Shown one piece after another: positions 34,247 to 41,580 of a DNA stretch of 64,000 nucleotides (within the stretch, counting starts at the first letter, position 1; each line of letters opens with the position of its first letter). This DNA comes from JBEIGE01 sp040382055. GTDB taxonomy: Bacteria > Pseudomonadota > Gammaproteobacteria > Burkholderiales > Burkholderiaceae_C. The notes under the pieces were generated by a model. It was not told the origin of the DNA. It ran no database searches and saw only the letters and a program-made list of their open reading frames with translations. The stretch is from the NCBI GenBank assembly GCA_040382055.1, contig JBEIGE010000008.1, positions 56,432 through 120,431 on the forward strand. The letters run 5' to 3'. The position numbers and the translations under genes were made by a program.

Positions 34247-34585
34247 GGCTGAGTCACCTTTAAAAATTGCTGCAGTGCAATATAACAGCAGTTAGCGGCC
34301 AGGATTCGAGTGAAGACCCTAATTTTTCGGGTTTTGCTGAGTCTGTTCATCACAAGCAGGGGCATCAGCGTCTTCGGCAGTACCAGCAGCCTCATGTTCA
34401 ATTGAAGTCATTGAAGCAATTGAACCAGACGCTGTCATTGTGTCTGCATGAACTCGGCGCAGCTTGTCCTTTTTGCTTGGCCGTTTGCCCTTGATATCAA
34501 ACGGTTTGCGCCAGAGCGACAGGCACTTGCGGGATGGAGTTTAAGCCGCGCCGTATGATCAGCGCATCAGCATTCAAGGCAAGAC
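34247..34585. other. Intergenic region between phaZ and a DUF6172 gene
   Basis: 339 bases between divergent genes, expected to hold two promoters. Near phaZ is TTGCTGCAGTGCAATA; the remainder shows no convincing operator, RNA gene or coding frame. A 75-codon open frame at 34267-34494 has no family resemblance or ribosome site. Confidence 0.4.
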
Positions 34586-34888
34586 GTGAAAAAGACATTC
34601 AAGCTCAATATCGAAGGCAAGAACCGCGACCGCGTTCTTGAGGCCACCAAACATGAGATCCGTAAATACGTCAAGCGCCAGCGGCGAGTACCGCTTCCTG
34701 CAGGCGTTGACTTCTGGGATTTTGATTGCCGCTTTGGTGCCACCGAAGAAGCTGCCCAAGGGGTGCATTTCGCCAGCCTGACGGCCCTGATCGATGCCAC
34801 CGCTCAGGCCGGCGCAGACTCTTTTTACATTGAGATGCTGGCTAAAAACGGTGTTCGCAGCCATAAGCCGCGAAGCGACGCTGCCTAG
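34586..34888 (+). CDS. DUF6172-type small protein
   Basis: 100 residues starting at GTG 34586, preceded by AAGGCAAGAC. The sequence KKTFKLNIEGKNRDRVLEATKHE and RVPLPAGVDFWDFDCRFG resembles proteins I know as DUF6172, small basic cytoplasmic proteins of proteobacteria with unknown function. It has no membrane segment or cysteine motif. It diverges from phaZ; nothing in the context reveals a role. Confidence 0.72.
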   Translation: MKKTFKLNIEGKNRDRVLEATKHEIRKYVKRQRRVPLPAGVDFWDFDCRFGATEEAAQGVHFASLTALIDATAQAGADSFYIEMLAKNGVRSHKPRSDAA

Positions 34889-34892
34889 CTGG

Positions 34893-34937
34893 TGCCCCAA
34901 CAAGCCCCAACACGCCCCAACACGCCCAAACACGACC
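34893..34937. repeat. Short tandem repeat, about 4.5 copies of a 10-base unit
   Basis: Units of the form CGCCCCAACA follow each other from just after the DUF6172 stop: variants begin TG, AG, CG and CG, and the last copies have point changes. It lies between convergent genes. It is outside coding sequence and may vary in copy number. Confidence 0.7.
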
Positions 34938-34998
34938 CAGGGCGCTTCAAGTCCGGCGACTCAAACCATGCGCTGATTGGGTTTTTAGCCGCTCAGGG

Positions 34999-36207
34999 TC
35001 AGACAACTTTTGCCACAGCCTGGCAGACGTAGTCAATATTCTTGCTGTTGAGTGCCGCGACGCACATGCGACCGGTGTCGGTGCCGTACACCGCAAACTC
35101 CTGGCGCAAGCGCACCATCTGGTCTTTGCTCAGGCCTGAATAGCTGAACATGCCGATTTGCTCGGTAATAAAGCTCATGTCCTGCTTGACGCCGGCCGCC
35201 TTGAGGCCACTGACCAGTTTCTGGCGCATGGCCTTGATGCGAACCCGCATCTCACCAAGCTCCTGCTCCCACAGGGCGCGCAGCTCGGGGTTGTTCAGCA
35301 CTGCCGCCACCACAGCGCCACCGTGCGTGGGAGGGTTGGAGTAGTTGGTACGAATCACGATCTTGAGCTGGCTCAAAACCCGGTCTGCTTCTTCTTTTGT
35401 AGCACACAATACAGACAGAGCGCCGACACGCTCGCCATAGAGGCTAAAGCTTTTGCTGAAACTGGTGGACACAAAGAAGGTCAGGCCAGCAGCGACAAAC
35501 TTGCCGATCACGGCACCGTCCTCGGCAATCCCGTAGCCAAAGCCCTGGTAAGCCATGTCCAGAAAAGGGGTGAGCTTTTTGGCTTTCACTGCGGCAATCA
35601 CCTGGTCCCACTGCTCGGGGGTGATGTCGTAGCCGGTGGGGTTGTGGCAGCAGGCGTGCAGCACGATGATGGTGCCTTCGGCCGCTGCGGAGATGTCGGC
35701 CAGCATGCCGGCAAAGTTAATGCCGCCTTTTCCGCCGTTGGCGGTCTGGTCGAAGTAGCGGTAACTCTCCACTTTGAACCCGGCGCTGCCAAACAGGGCG
35801 CGGTGGTTTTCCCAGCTGGGGTCGGAAATCATCAGCTTGGCGTCGGGGTTGAGCTTTTTGAGGAAGTCAGCGCCAATCTTCAGGCCACCCGTGCCGCCTA
35901 TGCCTTGCACCGTGGCCACTCGGCCGCTTTTGACGGGTTCGGATTCAGCACCGAACACCAGGGTTTTGACGGCGGCGTCGTAAGCCGCAATACCGTCTAT
36001 GGGCAGGTAGCCGCGCGCGGTGGGCTTTTCCATCATGGTTTTCTCGGCGGCTTGCACACACTGCAGCAGCGGCAGCTTGCCGTTGTCATCGAAATACACG
36101 CCCACGCCCAGATTGACCTTGTTGGGGTTGGTGTCGGCATTGAACTGCTCGATCAGACCCAGTATCGGGTCGCGGGGGGCCATTTCGACGGCGGAGAAGA
36201 GAGACAT
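34999..36207 (-). CDS. tyrB: Aromatic amino acid aminotransferase
   Basis: 402 residues. A class I PLP aminotransferase of the AspC/TyrB subgroup: NLGVGVYFDDNGKLPLL near residue 32, HACCHNPTGYDITPEQW near 187, the PLP lysine in STSFSKSFSLYGERVG near 251, and the final aromatic-site region with FSYSGLSKDQM and YGTDTGRMCVAALN. It would make tyrosine and phenylalanine from the keto acids and may also act on aspartate. In several Burkholderiales that I recall, this gene lies directly divergent from uvrB; here 9.7 kb of accessory DNA separates them. Confidence 0.92.
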   Translation of the reverse strand: MSLFSAVEMAPRDPILGLIEQFNADTNPNKVNLGVGVYFDDNGKLPLLQCVQAAEKTMMEKPTARGYLPIDGIAAYDAAVKTLVFGAESEPVKSGRVATVQGIGGTGGLKIGADFLKKLNPDAKLMISDPSWENHRALFGSAGFKVESYRYFDQTANGGKGGINFAGMLADISAAAEGTIIVLHACCHNPTGYDITPEQWDQVIAAVKAKKLTPFLDMAYQGFGYGIAEDGAVIGKFVAAGLTFFVSTSFSKSFSLYGERVGALSVLCATKEEADRVLSQLKIVIRTNYSNPPTHGGAVVAAVLNNPELRALWEQELGEMRVRIKAMRQKLVSGLKAAGVKQDMSFITEQIGMFSYSGLSKDQMVRLRQEFAVYGTDTGRMCVAALNSKNIDYVCQAVAKVV

Positions 36208-36566
36208 GAAGGGTTCCTTGTAATGCTTGATTTTCCCGGTGGGAGAAGCTTGACCTGAAAGCCTTGGATTTTAGCGGCCTTTATTTTGAAATCGGTGCCA
36301 TGCTGGCCCTTGGTGGCAAGTGGCAAAAAAGCGTTTATGGCGCTGTTCCGAGCTAGACACCCTGGCTAAAAGACCAGTCTGCAGTAACAACCCGTGAGCC
36401 TGCCCCAGTGCAAACTAGCAATTGATTCGTGCAGTGTGACGGTGTGTACCCGAGGCAGCCTCGGCTCAGCGGTCCATTGGGGGCAAAAAATACTGACTCA
36501 AGGGGCAGCCCATTTCACGAAATGCTGGTGTACGCTCTACCCCAATAAAGTACGCAAGGGATACCA
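36208..36566. other. Intergenic region at the left edge of the R-M island
   Basis: 359 bases between tyrB and the methyltransferase gene. It contains a compact GC palindrome CCGAGGCAGCCTCGG (36450-36464) and a palindrome CATTTCACGAAATG (36511-36524) 43 bases before the methyltransferase ATG, which could be an operator. No integrase, tRNA end or direct repeat was seen that would mark an island boundary. Confidence 0.4.
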
Positions 36567-39500
36567 ATGGCTAGTGTGAACCGAGAAGCTTTGCAAACGC
36601 TTCAAGCGATTATTTTGAAATTGTTGCCCGAGGACCACGCCTTCGTCGGCAACAGGAAACTACTGCAGGCCGTTCAAGAAGCGGCTGGCTACCCAGTCAC
36701 AGAACAAGACTTTCAATTGGCACGAGAGGCCCTGTTGGCTGAGGGCCGCATCGCCAAAGGCAAAGGCCCTGGCGGCTCCACAGCCCATGCGGCAAGTGCA
36801 AACCGTCCCGACTTTACCCTCCAGTCCCAAGAAATCACACCCGACATGCTGCTGGCAGCCGCTGCAAGCAAGGCCGCCAAAACTACCAAAACCGCCAAAG
36901 CCAAAGCCACCCCCCAAGCCGCAAGCACTGGGGCCGCACAAGTGCTGGCCTACCGCCACGCCGACCGCCGCAAAAACAACCCCGAAGTGGGCTTGGTCAA
37001 TGAGGCCAGTGACCCCGAGCAGCCCAAAACCACTTACAGCTACGACCCGCATTTAGACCCGGTCTTGCAGTGGACCGGCAAGGCCGAGCGCACCAGCTTT
37101 GAGGTGGACACCGTCAGTCTGCATGTACACGAACGCATTGACGCCATGAGCATCTTGAGCGCTGTGAGCAAGCGCCAGGGCAAGAAGAATGACAAGGCTG
37201 CAGCGCAAGGCATGCAACCAGGCCTGTTTGAAGCCCCGTTCGAGAGCTTGCCCTTGCGTGCTGCGGTGGACTTTTACAAGCACGACCGGGGCTGGGCCAA
37301 CCGCCTGGTGGCGGGTGACAGCTTGCTGGTGATGAACAGCCTGCTGCAAAAAGAGGGCATGGCCGGGCAAGTGCAGATGATCTACATCGATCCGCCTTAC
37401 GGCATCAAGTACGGTAGCAACTTTCAGCCCTTCACCAACAAGCGCGATGTAAAAGACCGCAGCGATGCAGACCTGACCCAAGAGCCCGAAATGATCAAGG
37501 CATTTCGCGACACCTGGGAGCTGGGCATTCACTCCTACTTGACGTATCTGCGGGATCGGCTGCTGCTGGCGAAAGATTTATTGAGTGAGACAGGCAGCGT
37601 GTTTGTGCAGATTTCAGATGAGAACTTGCACTTGGTGCGAAATCTGATGGACGAGGTCTTTGGACCGAACAACTTTGTCGCTCAAATTCATTTTAAGAAA
37701 ACTGGCGCTCTAGAACAAAAGACTCTTTCTGTTAACTATGACCACATAGTTTGGTATGCATCCGATTTAGAGAAGGTCAAATACCGCCAGCTTTATAGCG
37801 ACCGAGAGTCAAGTGATTCTGTCGCGTTCCGCTACGTTTATTCTGGCTCAGGACGTGTGTCGACGATGGCATCAGCGTCTCTAAACGAAAAAAAGGAAGG
37901 TAGCCTTTGCCAATCGGTGTCACTGACTTCACAAGGCCATTCAACAAATACTTCGGGGGTTTTTTCAATCAATGGAGTTACATGTACCCCGCCGACAGAT
38001 CGGCATTGGAGCGTTGAGCGGCAAGGCTTATTGCGCGTGGTAAACGCTGGGCGGGTGTTTCTTGCAGGATCGAATCCAAGGTTTGCATATTTAATGGACG
38101 ATTACCCAGTAGAGCCAATAACCCACGTATGGTCGGATTCGGGGACCGGCAGTTTCACTGAGCAAAAACGCTATGTCGTGGAAACACAGGCAAAAGTCAT
38201 CGAGCGCTGCATCCTCATGACCACCGACCCCGGCGACCTCGTGCTCGACCCGACCTGCGGCAGCGGCACCACCGCCTACGTCGCCGAAAAATGGGGCCGC
38301 CGCTGGATCACCTGCGACACCTCGCGCGTGGCCGTTACGCTGGCCAAGCAGCGGCTGATGACGTCCAGCTACGACTACTACGCGCTGCGCTACCCGCACG
38401 AGGGGCTCAAGGGCGGTTTCATTTACAAAACCGTGCCACACGTCACCCTCAAAAGCATTGCCAATAACCCTGAGATTGACGTCATCTACGAGCGCCTGCA
38501 TCCGGGGATTGAGGCGACGCTGGCGGCGTTGAATGCGGCGCTGGTCGCAGAGGCTTCGACAGGCTCAGCCCGAACGGGTGTTGTGTTTGTCGTGGCCGAG
38601 GGCGCGCGCAAGGGGCAGAAGCTGGCCTTAGGCAAAAAAGGCGTGGCGCTGTTGGAGTGGGAGGTGCCGTTTGACTTTCCCGCTGATTGGCCTTCCGGGG
38701 TGCAACCGCTATTTACCGCCTTTCACACCGCCCGCCAGAAAATGCAGGCCGAGATGGATCGCTCCATCGCCGCGCAGGCGGACAACGAAACCCTGTACGA
38801 CCAGCCCGAGAAGACCAAAAACAAGTTGCGCGTGTCTGGGCCGTTTACCGTGGAGGCGGTGCCTTTCCCAACGGTACTCTCAATACAGGAGCATACTTCT
38901 CAATCTCCACAAGGGCTGGAGGGCAATTTGTCTGGTAACTCTACGTTGGCGGATATGTCGGTCGCCCGCAGCGGCAACACCAGCCGCCAGCACACCTGGC
39001 GCGACGAATTGCTGAAGGCAGGCATTCGCGGCAAGGGTGGCCAGATGCTGAAGTTTGCCGAGCTCGAAGTGCTGCCCGGCACCACCTGCTTGCACGCCAG
39101 CGGCCACCTGGATACGGGAGAGCGGGTGGTGATTAGTTTTGGCCCAGAGCACGGTGCACTGGAGCAGCGCCAAGTGGAGCATGCGTTGGGCGAGGCGGCT
39201 GACCTGTTCCCCCGTCCGAAGATGATTGTGTTTTGCGCCTTCGCCTTTGACCCCGAAGCGGCCAAAGACATTGATGCCCTCAAAGGCATTACTGCACTCA
39301 AGGCGCAAATGAACACCGACCTGCTGACAGAAGACTTGAAGAAAGCCAGCTCCAAAGCCACTACCAACCAAAGCTTCTGGCTCATGGGCCAGCCTGATGT
39401 GCATTTGATTGCGCTGCCCGATGGACTGTGGCAGGTGGAGGTGAATGGCTTTGACTACTTTGACACCACCAAAGGCGAGTTGGTGTCCGGCGGTAAAGCC

Positions 39501-39779
39501 AAAATTGCCGCCTGGAGCCTAGACACGGACTACGACGGGCGCAGCCTGTTCCCGCACCAGTTCTTCTTCCCCATGGCGGGCAAGGACGAGGGCTGGATGA
39601 AGCTCAAAAAAGACATTCGCGCCGAGCTGGACGAAGACTTGCTCAAACACTTTGTCGGCACTGTGTCGCTGCCGTTTGAGGCGGGGGCCAATGCCACCGT
39701 GGCGGTGAAAATTGTGGATGACCGCGGGATTGAGTCGCTCAAGGTGATGAAATTGACCACCTCCACCATGCCAAACTAG
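36567..39779 (+). CDS. Type III-like DNA methyltransferase (Mod) with long extensions
   Basis: 1070 residues, far longer than EcoP-type Mod (about 645). A beta-class amino-methyltransferase: motif IV YIDPPYGIKYGSNF near residue 273 precedes motif I VLDPTCGSGTTAYVAEKW near 560. Between them, bases 37665-38130 are clearly richer in A/T than the flanks and form the likely target recognition domain. The first 235 residues are a helical, Ala/Lys-rich extension beginning with a winged-helix-like segment, and about 400 residues follow motif I. It would modify adenine or cytosine in a specific site. It opens a same-strand run with an ATPase, a Toprim-like protein and the helicase-nuclease at 41581. 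Confidence 0.88.
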   Translation: MASVNREALQTLQAIILKLLPEDHAFVGNRKLLQAVQEAAGYPVTEQDFQLAREALLAEGRIAKGKGPGGSTAHAASANRPDFTLQSQEITPDMLLAAAASKAAKTTKTAKAKATPQAASTGAAQVLAYRHADRRKNNPEVGLVNEASDPEQPKTTYSYDPHLDPVLQWTGKAERTSFEVDTVSLHVHERIDAMSILSAVSKRQGKKNDKAAAQGMQPGLFEAPFESLPLRAAVDFYKHDRGWANRLVAGDSLLVMNSLLQKEGMAGQVQMIYIDPPYGIKYGSNFQPFTNKRDVKDRSDADLTQEPEMIKAFRDTWELGIHSYLTYLRDRLLLAKDLLSETGSVFVQISDENLHLVRNLMDEVFGPNNFVAQIHFKKTGALEQKTLSVNYDHIVWYASDLEKVKYRQLYSDRESSDSVAFRYVYSGSGRVSTMASASLNEKKEGSLCQSVSLTSQGHSTNTSGVFSINGVTCTPPTDRHWSVERQGLLRVVNAGRVFLAGSNPRFAYLMDDYPVEPITHVWSDSGTGSFTEQKRYVVETQAKVIERCILMTTDPGDLVLDPTCGSGTTAYVAEKWGRRWITCDTSRVAVTLAKQRLMTSSYDYYALRYPHEGLKGGFIYKTVPHVTLKSIANNPEIDVIYERLHPGIEATLAALNAALVAEASTGSARTGVVFVVAEGARKGQKLALGKKGVALLEWEVPFDFPADWPSGVQPLFTAFHTARQKMQAEMDRSIAAQADNETLYDQPEKTKNKLRVSGPFTVEAVPFPTVLSIQEHTSQSPQGLEGNLSGNSTLADMSVARSGNTSRQHTWRDELLKAGIRGKGGQMLKFAELEVLPGTTCLHASGHLDTGERVVISFGPEHGALEQRQVEHALGEAADLFPRPKMIVFCAFAFDPEAAKDIDALKGITALKAQMNTDLLTEDLKKASSKATTNQSFWLMGQPDVHLIALPDGLWQVEVNGFDYFDTTKGELVSGGKAKIAAWSLDTDYDGRSLFPHQFFFPMAGKDEGWMKLKKDIRAELDEDLLKHFVGTVSLPFEAGANATVAVKIVDDRGIESLKVMKLTTSTMPN
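38554..38577. repeat. Copy of a dispersed repeat inside the methyltransferase gene
   Basis: 24 bases starting CTTCGACAGGCTCAGC and ending CGAACGG, in frame, encode the ASTGSARTG stretch near residue 665. The same sequence family occurs in pccA (29862-29909). The core GCTCAGCCCGAAC is found in reverse complement there, exact over 13 bases. Confidence 0.75.
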
Positions 39780-39811
39780 GGCCAAACTGGGACCAAATCA
39801 AGGAACGCAAT

Positions 39812-40969
39812 ATGCTGATTTCCAAACTCAAGCTGCAAAATTGGCGCAACTTCCGCAAGATGGAGGTGGCGCTGCGTGAACGGGTGTTCGTGATAGGCCC
39901 CAATGCGTCAGGCAAATCAAACTTACTCGATGTGTTCCGTTTCTTACGCGATGTGGCGCAGCCCAAGGGCGGCGGCTTGCAACGGGCCGTTGTTGCGCGT
40001 GGTGGTATGACCAAACTGCGCTGCCTGCTGGCGCGGCGCGACCCTGAGGTGTTGATCGAGGTAGAGCTGGCAGAGCGGGTCGATACCCCGCCAATCTGGC
40101 GCTATACGCTGGCTTTTCGCAGTGAAGGCAAAGGCAAGCAGAGGGTGGTTGTAGCCAGTGAAAATGTCGTGGATTTGCGCACCGGTACCGTGTTGCTTGA
40201 CCGGCCCGATAGCAAGGACAAAGCCGACCCGGAACGCTTGACCGAGACCAGTCTGGAGCAGGTGAATGCTAACAAGGAGTTCCGGGAGATTGCCCAGTTT
40301 TTTGGTGCACTCACCTATTTGCATCTGGTACCACAATTGCTCAAGCATGCCGAACTGGGCGCGTCGGCACTCTTGGAGGGCGACCCTTTCGGCCAATCGT
40401 TTTTGGAGCGTATTGCAAAGACAACCGAACGGACCCGAGATGCCCGCCTGAAGAAAATCGAGTCCGCATTGCAAGCTTGCGTGCCCAATATGCGCCAGCT
40501 CAAGTTCACCCGGGATGACTCCAAGGGTACGCCCCATCTGGAAGCGCTGTACGAACATTGGCGTCCGGATGCAGGTTGGCAACGCGAAGACCAGTTCTCA
40601 GATGGCACGCTGCGGCTGCTGGGCATTATGTGGAGCCTACTGGACGGGGATTCCCTGTTGTTGCTGGAAGAACCCGAGCTTTCGCTGAACGAAACCATCG
40701 TGCGTCAGATTCCTGCCCTGCTGTGGCAAATGCAACGCAAAGCTAAATACCGGCGTCAGGTCTTTGTGACCACACATAGCGAGGCACTCTTGGAACACAC
40801 CAGCGTGGACCCTCGCGATGTGGTGCGGTTGGAGCAGTCTAGTGACGGTACGCGTGCAGTGACGGCTACCGCGCAAGAAATAGCCTTGGTTGCAGCGGGT
40901 TACAACGTGGCTGAAGCCATGGTCAAGAGAACTCCTGTAGGGCATATTGACCAACTGTCCATTTTTTGA
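39812..40969 (+). CDS. OLD/SMC-like AAA ATPase (AAA_15/AAA_21)
   Basis: 385 residues with AAGGAA before the ATG at 39812. The N-terminus LISKLKLQNWRNFRKMEV and the Walker A VIGPNASGKSNLLD (about 28-41) are typical of RecF/OLD-like ATPases; an ABC signature-like FSDGTLRLLGIMWSL, Walker B SLLLLEEPELSL near 283 and the H-loop VTTHSEALLEH near 319 follow. It has no Toprim domain of its own; the gene two bases downstream encodes one. ATPase/Toprim pairs of this type act in phage defence (OLD, PARIS, Gabija). It lies inside the operon between Mod and Res. Confidence 0.86.
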   Translation: MLISKLKLQNWRNFRKMEVALRERVFVIGPNASGKSNLLDVFRFLRDVAQPKGGGLQRAVVARGGMTKLRCLLARRDPEVLIEVELAERVDTPPIWRYTLAFRSEGKGKQRVVVASENVVDLRTGTVLLDRPDSKDKADPERLTETSLEQVNANKEFREIAQFFGALTYLHLVPQLLKHAELGASALLEGDPFGQSFLERIAKTTERTRDARLKKIESALQACVPNMRQLKFTRDDSKGTPHLEALYEHWRPDAGWQREDQFSDGTLRLLGIMWSLLDGDSLLLLEEPELSLNETIVRQIPALLWQMQRKAKYRRQVFVTTHSEALLEHTSVDPRDVVRLEQSSDGTRAVTATAQEIALVAAGYNVAEAMVKRTPVGHIDQLSIF

Positions 40970-40971
40970 AA

Positions 40972-41574
40972 ATGACACACAGTCTGGAAGTTGCGCTGGT
41001 GGTGGAAGACCTGCTGAGTTTGTATGTCATGGAAAAGGTCATGGCACATACGAAAAGAGGCTACAAAGTGCTTCGCCCCTTGGTTGAGGGTGGTAGCGAC
41101 AAAATTCGCAGTGCCATCAACAAATACCGCACTGCCAGCCATGCACTGGCGCATGTGGTGCTCGCCGATCTGGATAAAGTGCCTTGTGCCTCCACGTTGC
41201 GCCAACAATGGGGTGTTGCCACGTTGCCCGACGCGATGCTGTTTCGCGTTGCGGTGCGCGAAGTGGAAGCATGGGTTTTGGCCGACCGGGCGGGTTTTGC
41301 CAGTTTTGCCGGGATACCCCAAAGCAAAGTGTCACAAGCCCCCGAGACGCTGGCAGACCCCAAACAAGCACTAATCAATTTAGTGCGGCAAAGTCGAAAT
41401 CGGCGTTTGGTGGCGCAGCTTGTGCCTGAACAAGGCACCAGTATGTCCAAAGGCCCGATGTATAACGAACGCTTGGGCCAGTTCGTTCGTGAAAAGTGGG
41501 ATGTAACAGCTGCAATGCAGGCGGCACCCAGCTTGCAGCGCACGGTGAATAGACTGCAACATTTTTTGAATTGA
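40972..41574 (+). CDS. Toprim-like (DUF4276-like) partner of the ATPase
   Basis: 200 residues from the ATG at 40972, two bases after the ATPase stop; a TTG two codons earlier would overlap it. The Toprim pattern is visible: Glu12 in LEVALVVEDLLS, the Asp pair 66-68 in VVLADLDKVPC, and a further EVEAWVLADR motif near residue 92, which I associate with DUF4276 proteins. It would be a metal-dependent nuclease or nicking subunit, controlled by the ATPase. The assignment to DUF4276 is from memory of the motif; the Toprim reading rests on the E...DxD spacing. Confidence 0.68.
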   Translation: MTHSLEVALVVEDLLSLYVMEKVMAHTKRGYKVLRPLVEGGSDKIRSAINKYRTASHALAHVVLADLDKVPCASTLRQQWGVATLPDAMLFRVAVREVEAWVLADRAGFASFAGIPQSKVSQAPETLADPKQALINLVRQSRNRRLVAQLVPEQGTSMSKGPMYNERLGQFVREKWDVTAAMQAAPSLQRTVNRLQHFLN

Positions 41575-41580
41575 AGCAGA

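Noticed and set aside
34267..34494. 75-codon frame upstream of the DUF6172 gene
   Set aside because: No ribosome site and no protein-like pattern; it lies in a divergent promoter region.
35158..36258. Plus-strand open frame of 366 codons opposite tyrB
   Set aside because: The tyrB protein on the other strand is full length with all PLP motifs; the opposite frame shows no family pattern.
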